Shown here: positions 1-11,246 of the stretch, piece by piece | Numbering within the stretch: the first letter of the stretch is position 1 | Layout: the number at the start of each line of letters is the position of its first letter | NCBI GenBank assembly: GCA_024305745.1 | Contig: JAHRBS010000009.1 | Location: forward strand, 1,178,001 to 1,242,000 | DNA: 64,000 nucleotides | Direction of reading: 5' to 3' | Source of the DNA: Polyporus tsugae | Taxonomy: Eukaryota; Basidiomycota; Agaricomycetes; Polyporales; Polyporaceae | Translations under genes and position numbers: made by a program | Notes under the pieces: model-generated | What the model was told of the DNA's origin: nothing | Databases searched by the model: none | Seen by the model: the letters and a program-made list of their open reading frames with translations, nothing else

Positions 1-388
1 CATCTCAGACCCAGAAACCACAACGAGCCAGCGGTCAAAAAGGGCGATCTTGAAGGTCGAACCATGGTACTGCGGGCCAAAATGTTGAGTCGTCCCATTG
101 CCAAAAGGTGCGCAAAGAGTAAACGAAAACCTTTTGGTAACCTTTCTGGATCAATGCCTCTCCGTTGCGCAAGAAGTTGAGCCACGTCAGGATCGAAAGT
201 CCCGGTGCATCTGATCCCCCGACGGTGGGAATGGAACTCAACTGCTCAGACGATCAGCATCGCATCCTACATCCCCAACCCCTCGAGAGGATACTCACTG
301 GATGGGTCTTCCATCGTACAACACAGAACGCGACCAAGATGGCCACGCCAGCGAGGATGAGTGCTTGGGGGTCCTCCAAAGCGATCAT
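1..388 (-). CDS. Cytochrome P450, N-terminal part (runs off the left edge)
   Basis: This is the 5' end of a membrane-bound haem monooxygenase gene. Three exons can be read: 388-299, 241-131 and 69-1, all joined in phase 0 by GT-AG introns of 57 and 61 nt. The first exon begins MIALEDPQAL and gives a 30-residue piece with a hydrophobic anchor (LILAGVAILVAFCVV) followed by RWKTHP. The second has the proline-rich hinge IPTVGG typical of basidiomycete P450s. The third carries FKIALFDRWLVVVSG, the first beta-strand region of the same family. The ATG at 388 was chosen because it precedes the membrane anchor directly. The oxygen- and haem-binding parts lie outside the window, so subfamily and substrate cannot be judged. 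A decayed P450 fragment sits near the other end (about 59.9-60.4 kb). Confidence 0.85.
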
Positions 389-2094
389 GAGGATTGAGGT
401 CGCGGAAGCCAGGGGAAGTGGGCTGGGAAAACTTTGTAAGAGACGTAGAGACGGACGAGATTATATGTCCGTCCACCTTCTCGGGGGCGCCGCTCGCCGC
501 TCGTGTCGTGTCTGCGGGTCCTAATCTTCCTCACGCGCACCATAGGAATCGCGTTCGAGACTTGTGATAGCCATGGCCCTTCCAGTCACCAGTGAAAGGA
601 GTGGTGCGTCATCTAGCCTTGCATGGGAAGGAAAATAGACTCGAAGGTACACTTGTCGATGGGTAGCCAGGAGAGAGCGGCTGGTAGAGTCCACACGCAT
701 CTAATCGCCGACAAGCGTTAGCGAATACGAATACGAGACAATTACTATGGACCCACCTAGAAATATATCGATAGTCCGTATAGGATTGATGGTGCCATGC
801 GGCTGAGGAAGGGTGAGCTATGGAGGCTGCGGAGTGGGACGGTGGATGGCGATCTCGATGTCAGGGATGCGCTCAAGTCGATGCCACAGACGCCACCTCT
901 ACTTGGTCGAGAGCCGTGTTGGTGCCAGTGGCTGGTGCAACCGGTGACTACATATCTGGTTGCAGCAGCGACCAACGCCTGTTCTCGTTCGATGGCCTTG
1001 AACGTCTGGCAATGCTATCCTTGTTCGCGGGCCCTGCACTATGATACATGAATCGAATCTGTCGGTAGGTTAGGAGAGGGGATTACCCACCTCAATACAG
1101 TGACGTCCGGCTGGTATGTAGCAATCCGTCGACGAGCCGGGGGAACTAAAGCTCTATCAGTAGTTCGAACCTAGGAAGAGCTAACTAAGTAGGAAGCGGA
1201 CGCATAAAACGCACATGAAGCTGAGGGATGTCTCAGCCCTTCACCCTCTTACCGACGCTAAAACTTGCGGACGACCATCGACCCCTTTAAGGCCGCGATC
1301 GACCCGCCTGCCCGATGACAGCCGCGGATTCAAGCCCTGACGGTAGTACTCCTTCTCCTTCTTAACCCAATATGACTCAGACAGGTGCTTACTTGCGCGA
1401 GGAGCAGGGGACACTTTCGGGAGATCGTATAGTGGTGGACCGATGTAGTGGCTCTCACTGTCAGCGGCAAATCCAACGAGGGGCATATATGCATGCATTT
1501 GGCGGTTGGACGCGTGCGTGGTGTGCACAGGAACGGCATCCAGACTGGGATATCCTGTGCACATCCACGTACAGGTTGAGCTTCGCACCGCAATATATAT
1601 GGCTGATATACTCACATATATCGGACCTGTGCCATCCAATCTGACCGTGATTCACGTTACACACATATATCATAGCACCGGAAAGTGAGGCCATGTACGA
1701 ACGAAATATTGTCATACAACACCGATTCCTCTCCATCCGGGACGGAATATCATCCTTTGGTACTATTGGATGCAGACGACAATGTCGCGGTTGAGCTGGT
1801 GCGGGCCAGCGAGCCCCACGGTCGAATTCTAGTTGTGGAAGATGATTGCAGGATAGAAAGCGATATTTGCGGCCCAAATGTTGGCGACGCTTCCATCGTG
1901 GCGAAACGTGAAGCGGCGGACCAGCCAGGACCTGGGAGATGGATCATCGTACGTCTTCAACATCGATCGTCGTGGTGACTTGAACTTCCTAATCGTGCGA
2001 ATTTGTTTGAACAATGCAATGAACGCTTGAAATTTGATGATGTCATCCAACGGCATGATATCGCTTGCCACCTTCAACCACCACTGTCCGCGTC
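389..2094. other. Intergenic stretch without a recognisable gene
   Basis: Only short open frames occur here and none reads as a known family. A few short purine/pyrimidine runs and CATATA-type stretches around 1480-1680 are the only texture seen. A minus-strand frame around 1830-2077 stays open for about 80 codons but shows no recognisable domain and I could not link it to further exons. Confidence 0.5.
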
Positions 2095-2918
2095 ATGTCC
2101 GAGTCTAATCCCAAGACGAATCCCAGGACCAAAACTGCTGGATCTTCATCGGCATCGACATGGCTCTTCACGCCCGCTGACGGCAAGACCTATCATTCAA
2201 CGGTGCTGTCCAGTTTACACCTTCCCCCATCCAAGCTGCCTCTCTTACGTGTCGACATACACAGGATCACGATCATGTTTTCTCCCAACAGCCCCTTGAA
2301 AACCGCAGGCTACCAAGGTACCTCGTCCCTTCCCCGACTTCTGGCATGAAGCCTCCTGAGCTCAAATACGGGTGGCGTATCGGCCGAGAGAAGTTCATGG
2401 ACCTCATCCGCACCCAGTTCCCGGACGGCATCACGTGTACCCTGGGCCCGGAGATCGACGAGGACGACTCTGAATTGGACATCCCTCCAGAAGAGTTCCA
2501 GCGCCCTTATCCAGATACACACGCGACACTCTTCGGCGGAGCCATTGTCGACAGCATCCTCAGATATCTGGGCTTGCCGGTCACGGATCGGCATACTCGA
2601 TCATTACTCCAGGTTGACTATTTGTGTGACAGCCAAGCTCGCCCCGAGGTCGGCCTGATATTGGGCTCTACCTACATTGGCGATGCCCTTGAGGAACGAT
2701 GCTGCTCCAAGCTCAAGGCCCTCATCTCACCGAACGAGGACGCCAAGTGGTACCTGGGTTTTGACAACTGGCAGTGGCGGCGTCAAGTGCCGAAACAAGT
2801 ATTCAAGCCCAAAGGTGTGCCAACATCTCCTTACGCTGTCATGTGCGCGTTCTGAGGCTTACTTTCTACGACGGTAGCCAAAAAGTCTATCACGGATGGA
2901 ACGGCGATGGTGTTCTGA
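2095..2918 (+). CDS. Unknown tandem-family protein, copy 1 of 3
   Basis: This is the first of three paralogous genes of unknown function (others at 4696 and 6054). Exon 1 starts at the ATG at 2095 and encodes a Ser/Thr-rich start followed by WLFTPADGKTY. The main exon, open to 2814, contains the family core: KPPELKYGWR, LGPEIDEDDSELDIPPEEF, RPYPDTHATLFG, VDYLCDSQARP and WYLGFDNWQWRRQVP. A phase-1 intron (2815-2877) leads to a short last exon, 2878-2918, ending KKSITDGTAMVF. The junction between exon 1 and the core is not settled: the likely donor (C|GT after 2248) is phase 1, while visible acceptors fit phase 0 or 2. This copy differs from the others at the position before VDSILRYLG (GGA for GMA) and has a diverged C-terminus. 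The core is soluble and acidic with many Trp/Tyr. I do not recognise a domain. Confidence 0.6.
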
Positions 2919-3061
2919 CTCAGGCTCTGCATCCGAGCAGTAGCATCTGCGTTACTTCAGGCTCTTTCCACCACCAGTCACCGGTTCTAGTCAACGGCGT
3001 AATTTATGGCGTCGATTCTAAGTCCCTATTCACTGTCTACTGATGAATATACACGGTCGTA

Positions 3062-4261
3062 TCAGTCTTCTTCGTCCGGCTGGGGAAATAGATCCTTGCT
3101 CCGGGTCCACTCGACATAGTCGTTCCAACGAGTGACGAAAGTGTCTCCAAAGGTGACCCTTGGCGTTTTCCCCTTCCGAGTACCCCTCGCCAAGTTCCCG
3201 TTCTTTCCCTTGCCACCATTCCCAGCAGTGCCTCCACCAAGGAAGTCACCGCCACCGGATATAACTTGAACGGGTTTGGTCCTGCGTCTTGCATACTTGT
3301 CATAGAGGTTCCAACCCTGCGCGCCAGCTGGATCCTGAAACCCCTTCCCTTGATTCGCCATTGCCGGATCGAGCACGGGGACCGTACTGCGTGCGAAATA
3401 CACGAAGCAGCAGAATGAATTGACCGTAGGGATTGCTACGATCTCTTTCTGGTCCGGTCTCTCCGCAAAGGCTACTTGTACCGCCTCGATGACTTGAGGT
3501 GCCATGTCGCAGATGGTGGCATTGATGAGTCGCATGTAGGACATCTTCGAGCTCGTGATGGTCTTCTCGGTGCAGAGCTTGACTTCTACAACAGCGTTCT
3601 TGTACCGGACAACTTCTTCGCCGTCCCGTAGCCATGCGTGCGAAAGCCTGAAGTCGGGAAGACGAAACAACTTGTAATCGACCTCCGTGGAGGAGGAAGT
3701 AGCGAACGATCTCTCCAAGGCTGAGGTTGCCAGCTCGGACTCAGAGGCGTCGTCAATATCCTGACTTGGAGCTGCGCGTTAACGGACTTGGTCAGTTAAA
3801 ACTCAGTATCATTCTGGGAGAGTAGGCTTCGAGGTTGCCGTGACCTTACCTTCCATGTAGTCTGCATTCAGTTCATCTCCCACTACATCTTCATCCACCT
3901 GCTCTTCTCGTTCAACATCTTCACCATCATCATCAGCCACAACTCCGTTTTCCAGGTCATCGTCAACGACTTCCTCCCTCTCCTCAACGGTGCCTGATGA
4001 AGGCGGACTGGGGCGGTAGTCGGGATCGTATAGTCGGTCCAAGTCGCGAAGTTTGACCGTGCCTCTCGCAGTTACATGACCTTGTGGGGCACAGTAGTAC
4101 GCGTGTATCTCGGGATCGTCGCGTTCTGCGATGTTTGAGATGTGTTGAAGGATTCTGTCGAGGCCCTCGTACAAGTCGACCTCTTGACCGAAACGTATGG
4201 CGTACTGAATTGAGCGACGGGCACTGGGGAGATTGGAGAAGTTATTGCGAGTAAGAGGCAT
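3062..4261 (-). CDS. Unknown 373-aa protein, intact member of the tandem array
   Basis: Two exons, 4261-3850 and 3771-3062, are joined by a phase-1 GT-AG intron with a GTAAGG donor; they total 1122 nt. The first exon starts MPLTRNNFSNLP and contains IRFGQEVDLYEGLDRIL, a segment repeated in a truncated copy at 5705-5914. It ends in a long Asp/Glu-rich stretch with many EE and DD runs. The second exon has a mixed alpha/beta region (VVRYKNAVVEVKL, EAVQVAFAERPDQKEIVAIPTVNSF) followed by a Gly-rich linker and a tail rich in basic residues ending QPDEED. No signal peptide or membrane helix is seen. Its 5' end faces copy 2 of the neighbouring family across about 430 bp, so the pair probably shares a promoter region. 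Function unknown. Confidence 0.7.
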
Positions 4262-4695
4262 GGCCGCATGTGCAGGTAGCGGGCATGGATGAGGGAGAGG
4301 TTTGGGAACGAGTTCAAGTTCAAGAGACTTGTGGCTGCTAACTCCCGTACGACATTGCCAACATGCGGCTATCGATGCTCGAGCGGTGCCGAATCGATTT
4401 GACTGACTCGATGAGAGAACAATGAGGCGGACGACGGCCGGTCACAGCTGGCACGCTGGTTGGTTGCAAAAGGCATTCCCATTGTCCATTCTTCTTCGTC
4501 ATTGTCCTCACGCTCGGGCCGGGTCGCTCCGAAGGTGAACCGTGACGCGTGACGCAGTGCCAATAGCTTGAGAAGGCGCCATCCTCGAGCTCTCACTGGT
4601 ACCCGACCACCATCTACGCCCTTGCTTCCCCCCATTCCACATCATAGTCGGATTACCAAGTACAACTTTATCTTTTCCAACTCTTCCACGTCGCC
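4262..4695. promoter_or_regulatory. Shared divergent promoter region of the array
   Basis: This spacer lies between the start codons of the minus-strand gene (4261) and copy 2 (4696). Its right part (about 4600-4695) is clearly similar to the stretch upstream of copy 3 (about 5925-6053). Both contain a CGACCACCA block, CCCTTGCTT followed by a C-rich run, a TCGGA-TACCAAG/CTGCCAAG block and CCAACTCTTCCACGTCGCCATG just before the start. No clear TATA box is seen. The conservation in two copies suggests either function or simply recent duplication. Confidence 0.45.
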
Positions 4696-5494
4696 ATGTC
4701 TGTTCTCGAGACGAGAAATGCTGTATCTTCGTCCAAGTTGCTCTTCACACCCGCTGACGGCAAAGCCTATGGTCCAGAGGTGCTGTCCAGTTCATATCTT
4801 CCCCCATTGGATGCCTCTCTCACGCGTTAGTGTACACAGGATCGCGATCGTGTTTTCTCCCAGCAGCCCCTCGAAAATCGCAGGCTTCCGAGGTACCTCG
4901 TCCCTTCCCCGACTTCTGGCATGAAGCCGCCTGAGCTCAAATACGGGTGGCGTATGGGAGAAGAGAAGTTTCTGTCCCTGATTCGCTCCCATTTCGAGGA
5001 CGCCGTCCAGTATTCCCTCGGCCCAGAACTCGACGAAGACGGCAATGAACCAGATGTACCCCCGGAAGAGTTCCTCCGCCCTTATCCAGACACCAACGCG
5101 ACACTCTTCGGTATGGCTCTTGTCGATAGCATCCTCAGATACTTGGGTGTTGCGGTCACGGATGCGAACAGGTTGCTACTCGATGTGGACTACTTGTGTG
5201 ACAGCCAGGCCTGCCCTGACGTTGGCCTGACGGTAGGCTCCACCTACACTGGCAAGATTCTTTCGGAACCACACCAGTCCAAGCTCAAGGCGCTCTTCTC
5301 ACCCAACGAAGACGCTAAGTGGTACCTGGGATTTAAGAATTGGCAGTGGCGGCGTCAGGTGCCCAAAAAGGTGTTCAAGCCCAAGGGTGCGTATCTCTCT
5401 CGCTGCAATACGTGCGTTTTGGTGCTGATTTGTTGCGGTGTCAGCCAAGAAATCCACGGCGACAGTAGCGGAGCGAACGACGATCGTGTCTTGA
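4696..5494 (+). CDS. Unknown tandem-family protein, copy 2 of 3
   Basis: The ATG at 4696 opens an exon encoding MSVLETRNAVSSSKLLFTPA and ending near 4825 (ACG C|GTTAGT donor). The core exon, from about 4923 to 5386, encodes KPPELKYGWRMGEEKF, LGPELDEDGNEPDVPPEEF, RPYPDTNATLFGMAL, VDYLCDSQACP and WYLGFKNWQWRRQVP. A phase-1 intron, 5387-5444, joins the last exon 5445-5494, which ends KKSTATVAERTTIVS. Compared with copies 1 and 3 it differs at many third positions inside the core, so the core is under protein-level constraint, whereas differences just upstream of the core fall mostly on first and second positions, as expected for intron sequence. The exact first intron boundary is unresolved. Function unknown. 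Confidence 0.62.
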
Positions 5495-5704
5495 CTGCTC
5501 TCCATCGCAACAGACCTCTTCCACAATGAATACGATCATTATATCCCTTATCAGCACAATCACAGACCACTACCCACTCGCATGTACGGTTTACTTGTAC
5601 TTGTCTGGACGCGACACCCTCAAATTCTTCCTTCTGTGTGCTGTTGACTCGGTCATGATTACGTTTTACGATACGACACGGACCAATTGAATCCATGTTC
5701 GTAC

Positions 5705-5914
5705 TGATGGCGGCAGACTCGGGCGGTAGTCGGGGTCGTATAGTGGGTCCCAGTCGCGGTGCCTGATCCGGTGCCTCTCGCAGTTACATGACCTTGTGGG
5801 CCACAATAGTACGCGCTTGTCTCGGGATTGTCGCGTTCAACGATGTTTGAGAGGTGTTCAAGGACTCTGTCGAGGCCCTCGTACAAGTCGACCTCTTGGC
5901 CGAAACGTATGGCG
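5705..5914 (-). pseudogene. Truncated copy of the 373-aa unknown gene
   Basis: About 210 bp matches bases 3996-4204 of the intact gene in the same orientation and order. The readable part includes IRFGQEVDLYEGLDRVLEHL, NIVERDNPE and YYCGPQGHVTARGT. The start codon and first 17 codons are missing: the match stops right after the ATACGTTTCGG part and joins sequence that belongs upstream of copy 3. The acidic tail and the second exon are absent too. It marks a past tandem duplication of a divergent gene pair followed by loss of one partner. Confidence 0.75.
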
Positions 5915-6053
5915 TGTACTACTAGTATCCGACCACCACCTACCACAACTGCATACCAGATACACCCTTGCTTTTCCCCGTTCCGCATCACAGTCGGACT
6001 GCCAAGCGTCGCTCGTACAGCTCCTCCACCTATTCCAACTCTTCCACGTCGCC

Positions 6054-6864
6054 ATGTCTGTTCTTGAGACAAAAACTGTTGGATCTTCATCCAATTTGCT
6101 CTTCGCACCCGCTGATGGCAAGGCATATAGTCCAGAGGTTCTGTCCAGTTTATATGTTCCTGTATTGGATACATCTCTTACCCGTCGAGCCTTATACAGG
6201 ATCACGATCATGTTTTCTCCCAACAGCCCCTTGAAAACCGCAGGCTACCAAGGTACCTCGTCCCTTCCCCGACTTCTGGCATGAAGCCTCCTGAGCTCAA
6301 ATACGGGTGGCGTATCGGCCGAGAGAAGTTCATGGACCTCATCCGCACCCAGTTCCCGGACGGCATCACGTGTACCCTGGGCCCGGAGATCGACGAGGAC
6401 GACTCTGAATTGGACATCCCTCCAGAAGAGTTCCAGCGCCCTTATCCAGACACGCACGCGACGCTCTTCGGCATGGCCCTTATCGACAGCATCCTCAGGT
6501 ACCTGGGCGTACCGGTCACGGACACGAATAGAAAGTCACTCGAGGTGGACTACTTGTGTGACAGCCAAGCTCGCCCCGAAGTTGGCCTGATATTGGGCTC
6601 TACTTACACGGGCAAGGTTCTTGTGGAACCACACTACTCCAAGCTCAAGGCCCTCATCTCACCCAACGAAGACGCCAAGTGGTATCTGGGCTTTGACAAT
6701 TGGCAGTGGCGGCGTCAGGTACCGGCGAAAAAGACATCCAAGCCTAAAGGTGCGTAACTCCTTCCTATCGCGCTATAATGCATGCGTTCTGAGGCCGATT
6801 TGCTGCAATGTTAGGCAAGAAATCTACCACGACAGTACCAGCTGCAATAAAGACTGTGTCCTGA
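6054..6864 (+). CDS. Unknown tandem-family protein, copy 3 of 3
   Basis: The ATG at 6054 starts MSVLETKTVGSSSNLLFAPA. The core exon runs from about 6284 to 6749 and encodes KPPELKYGWRIGREKF, LGPEIDEDDSELDIPPEEF, RPYPDTHATLFGMAL, VDYLCDSQARP and WYLGFDNWQWRRQVP. A phase-1 intron, 6750-6814, is followed by the last exon 6815-6864 ending KKSTTTVPAAIKTVS. The first exon end (ACC C|GTCGAG, after about 6191) again does not match the phase of any obvious acceptor. Bases 6196-6450 are identical to 2261-2515 of copy 1, whereas the flanks differ, which points to gene conversion. Its former divergent partner is the truncated fragment at 5705-5914. Function unknown. Confidence 0.62.
6196..6450 (+). repeat. 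255-bp tract identical between tandem copies 1 and 3
   Basis: Bases 6196-6450 match 2261-2515 without a difference by eye; the first mismatch downstream is 2516 (t) against 6451 (c). The tract spans the ambiguous first intron and the first part of the core exon. Copy 2 differs from both throughout. Confidence 0.8.
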
Positions 6865-7252
6865 CTGCTCTGCAACGCAGTATCATCTCCGAGTCCGTCA
6901 CGTCTTCCACAACCAGTTCGATCGTTGTATCCCCCATCGACACAATTCCAGCAACTCGGTTGTTTGTATTACTTCTACGTGTCTAGGCGCAGTGTCCTCA
7001 GGTTCTTCCATGATTACTACGTTTACATGACATGGACAAATGGAATTCATCTTCGCACCGTAGGGTTATGCATGTAGCGAATAGCCAACCATTGTTAATG
7101 TTCAATCATGACACAACACGGAACTACACGCGACAAGGCAGAAAGGGTACATAGTGTATGGATGTGAACACACAATCGTAATCTACAAGTCCACAGCAAG
7201 TCCCAGACTCACTTGCACACCAAATGTGTCCGAACCCAACTTACTTAAATCC

Positions 7253-9800
7253 TTAAGACCAGAACGCGAAAGTGTTGTACGCCCTCCGCCACAGCGTGTC
7301 TGTGCCTGAGTCCTCCGAGCCATCCGAGCAGCTGCTGCACCAACTGACCACACGACTGTCCCCCGGGTCCTTGGCCGAAGCACCTTTCGTTTGACTCCGT
7401 GTCCCTCGGACATCATCCTAGCTCGAAGTATGAGCCACCCGAGCATGGACAAAATAAAGATGCTTACCTTCATCCCAACAACACTCGGCGTGTTCGCAGA
7501 TCGCTCACGCAGGGTCTTTCGAGCTCCGCTCGTCGAGGCCGGGGAGCGAGAGCGGCGCGGGGCCTTGGACAGCTTCGCCACAAAAAAGTTTGCCACACTT
7601 TGTCGAAGAAGCTTCGCCAGCTGCTCATTGTCTGCGTATCTACGATTCACACGACCCAACCTGTAATTCCGAGAGAATCAAGGTGAACACAATGAAAGCA
7701 GAGACACAAGTTGGAGATACATACTGGGATGCGCGTGGGACGAGTCCTTGATCCTCCGCGGCTTCGCAATCATCCTCTTCCTGATCTTGACTAGAGCACG
7801 GATATGCGTCAACGTCGGTCGAATGACGACGACAAGGACAGCGAGACTTACTTGCAGCACCCGACCTCATACGCCCAAAGCCGGATCCGCCCCTCGGACT
7901 CTTCGCAGGACGGCGTCAATCCCGCCTTGAAGTGCGTATCCGCCCGCCAGCCCTGCCCCCGAGAAGCAGGAACACGACTCTCGCGATCACGGTGCGGACC
8001 GGCACGAAGCTGGTCAGCCTGGGCACCCAGCCTAGCGAGGAACCGCATGAGACAGAGCGCGCTGTACGGCCGCTCCAGATCGAAGACGGTCGGGATCCGA
8101 GACGCGAGGCCCCTCGCGCAGATGTGTATCCTCGACTATTCCAATCGCAAGTACCGTCAACATCATTCCTTCCCAACCACAGCTTCGCAAAGAAGCAGAC
8201 GTACCAACGTCCGCCCCGGCCTCGGCTCCCTCTCCATCCACCCAAACAGCACCTCGCACGTCGACCCACTCCTCGGCAGCAAGATCCCCACGGCCGGTAC
8301 GTCGGGCCGCCCGAGCGCGCGGCGCTGGTGCAGCACACTACACATGAGCGGCACGACGTTCCGCTCGTCCCCAGCGCAGAGCAGGGGAACGAGCGGCTTC
8401 GGGTGGAACGGGGACGGAAAGAGATGGAGCTCGAGAGCGGAGGGAGCCAGGTCCTCGTAGAGCCTCCACGGGAGAGCACGGCGCCCGGAGTCGGTGGTGC
8501 TGGTGCTTGCGGTCAAGCACGAGCTCGACGTCGCGGTGCGGAAATGGCTGACGCTGCTGTACTCGGTGTCGACGGACGGCACGTCCCCTAGATCGCAAAG
8601 ACGGGAAACCACTAGAGGGACGTGGGAAACGTCCTTGTGATGGACGGCCTTGCGTTTCTGGGTCTCAGACGCCTCTTCGATCTCGACCCCAATGCTGAAG
8701 TCTGAATCGTCGTGGTCCACAACGTCATACAGGGTGATGTCCGACAAGGAGCTACAGAGGTTCAGCTGGACGACCAAGCCTTCGTCCTCATCAAATTCGG
8801 AAGTGAGCTTGGAGGGTGTCGATGTAAGGTCCCTGGGTGGGCGTGACGTGCGGTCGGTCGTAACAACCTCTCGGGCTTGCGCTTCAGTTACAGTCCTGCC
8901 ACCCACGGAGTCGGCATTGTCGTCAGAACATGACGCTGTCCCAGAAGAAGAACAGAACTCGTCAGGAAGATACGACAAAGACTGCAACTGTGGTTTACTT
9001 ACACGCCAAGTCGAGTTCCAGAAGGACAAGCAGCGAAGCAGTCCCTCTCAGAGGAGAACACTCAGCAGTCCCGCGACAGTTTCGCGCAGAGGACGCTTCA
9101 GGCCGCGAAAGGACGTACTCGCAGTCAAAACTATAGCCAGGCACGATTAGTGGAAGCTAGAACCAGGGATCATATCAGAAGGCTTCACTACGTATTAGAG
9201 TCGGGAACGACTTCTTCCAGCAATCCCGCGAGAATATGCGCCCACGGAAACTGTTCTCCAGAATGTGTCTCTTCCCACTCCCGGGCACTAGCACAAACCG
9301 CATTCACGAACTCCAGTCGTCGTCCCTCCTCTTCCGGCGAAGAAGCTTTTACCCCGCCAGCACTACTAGGGCAACCAGCAGAGGACGCCGACGACGCAGA
9401 CAACAACTCCGCCACGTTTGCAACCGGCTTTGACCACGGCTCCCCGTTGTCCAGAAAGTCGAGGATGACGTTGTGGCCCGCCAGCCAGTGGCACAGCGCA
9501 TCGTCGATCTGGAGGAGCGACATCCCAGATGCCAGGTGGGCGACAGAGAAGAGAGCAAGATGCAGGCGAGGGTCACTTGCCTCCGCTTCCCTAAGCAGAC
9601 CCTCTAGTCAGCCTGACAGCCGGGGGCATCGTGTGCGCGGTGCGTGGTCCTACGTGTATGATCGTGGGCCGCAGCGAGGAAGGTGGTCTCCCGAGTCCCG
9701 CCCGCTTACCTTGATTGGCATCAACCCCTCCTTTCACCGTGACGGACGCAAGCAGGCTAGGACCATGCTGCTGAACAACGCCAACCGTCACGCCGGACAT
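7253..9800 (-). CDS. Unknown 689-aa fungal protein
   Basis: Eight exons with consistent phases (2070 nt in all): 9800-9710, 9603-9192, 9130-9003, 8935-8205, 8135-7852, 7790-7725, 7660-7468, 7417-7253. The start is MSGVTVGVVQQHG. Early exons contain HLALFSVAHLASGMSLLQID and an Asp/Glu-rich mid-region (VQLNLCSSLSDITLYDVVD). Near residue 370-420 comes the best-ordered part, HPKPLVPLLCAGDERNV, then LPRSGSTCEVLFGWMER and RIPTVFDLERPYSAL. The C-terminal third is basic and low-complexity, ending AYNTFAFWS. There is no signal peptide and no convincing membrane helix. I do not recognise a family. The gene ends head-to-tail about 100 bp from PUP1 on the same strand. Confidence 0.62.
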
Positions 9801-9894
9801 TTGCAGGAATTGTAGCGATTCGAAAGCGTGTTATCCAGTACAATTACAATCACACTACACACACCTGCCAGGTTCGCCCATCTACCGGAATCAT

Positions 9895-10996
9895 CTAGCT
9901 CGTGTCCATCGCCTCGCCCTCCGCCCCCCGTTCGGCCGAGATGTACGTGACGTCTTCCTCGACGATGAGCGAGCGGATCTCCTCCTTCTTGAACTCTGTC
10001 GTCCCGCGGCGGAACTGGTACGAGCGCTCTTTCTCCACGCGCTCGTTGGGTTTGACGAAGTTGCGGAGCATCTCCGTGTGCGACGCGGTGATCACGCACG
10101 CGTCAACGTTGGAGCCGGATCCCAGGTCGTTGAAGATACCCGCGGAGATCGCAGCGCAGACGAGATCGAGGGCTTCTGCACGCTATCGGGGACGAAGATG
10201 AGTTTGAGCAGAAAGGGTGGATATGACGATTCATAGGATTCGGACAATAGGGTAAAGAGTGGCAGGTTAGAACTCACCTCCATGTTTGGTCGCCACTTCG
10301 CCTCAAACATTGCCATCGCCGCCAAGCTACCGGAGCCCATCGTCACATACGGGAGCTTGTCGGTTGAACCGTGTGGATGAATGGTAAAGAGCTGGGGGCC
10401 GGTCGTGTCCACACCGCCGAGTACGAGTGCCGCACCGATGTGACCTTGGTATCTGTTCTTGCGATGAGAACGACTCTGGATATGTTTCAAATCAGGAGTG
10501 CACACCGGAAGAGCATTTGCTTAAGCATAGTCATAGCGGTCACTACCCGCGGTTTGCGTCCGGTTGAAAGTGCATGAAGCTCCATGTTAGACGAGATGAG
10601 GGCGGTGGTGAATTCTGTGTCGGCAGCTGTCCCTGCACCACAGCAACGGATGTTGTCTGTGATGTAGTGGATCTAAGATGCACGCATGTGAGGTCCGATT
10701 AGAGGCCGCGCACGTCCAATTATTCGACATACCTTCTCACAGTTCTTGTCGGCGACGATGGGACCCTCTGTTGCACGGGTGTCTGCACCCAGGATAATTC
10801 CGTCCTTGAACAAGCATCCGACGATTGTTGTTCCGGTGCTGGTGGCCTTGGGGAGTGGAATACCGCGCTCGGTCAAGAAGTTGTTCCTAAACCCACTTGC
10901 GTCAACGATTGTCGGGGTACTTCAGTGCAGTAGAGCGTACCTGACTTGGTTTGTGAAGTCGAACCCCGCACCGGAGTACACAGATGCTGCTGCCAT
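9895..10996 (-). CDS. PUP1: 20S proteasome subunit beta-2 (beta type-7)
   Basis: Five exons (10996-10941, 10886-10733, 10672-10506, 10452-10278, 10182-9895) give 279 residues. This is a catalytic subunit of the 20S proteasome core with trypsin-like specificity. The propeptide ([19 protein letters not shown]...) ends in a Gly before the mature N-terminus [20 protein letters not shown], where Thr1 is the nucleophile and the Asp and Lys (in DKNCEK) of the active site follow. Further family blocks are [48 protein letters not shown] and [17 protein letters not shown]. Length and order are normal. The last acceptor was set at 10183/10182 because only that site keeps the frame (ERAEALDLV). It acts in the cytosol and nucleus with the other beta subunits, none of which is in the window. 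Confidence 0.96.
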
Positions 10997-11246
10997 GATG
11001 TCCGGGGCTAAGTGGGGAAGACGGAGGAGATCTCTATCAAGGAAACGGAGTGGGATGAGGGTAGGAGCAGGGTTACGCGTCGCGTCCTGCAAGCCAAAAG
11101 CACGCGCGTCGAGGCAGGACCCCGGAGACAGCGAGCGCTTCGATAATGGCCTCGTCTGGGACCTGTCTGTGGCAGCTGCACAGCGTCTCTGCATCTCTCC
11201 TCTTCCCAGGTTCCCTGTTCATCCCAATCTCCTATTCCTCGTTGCT

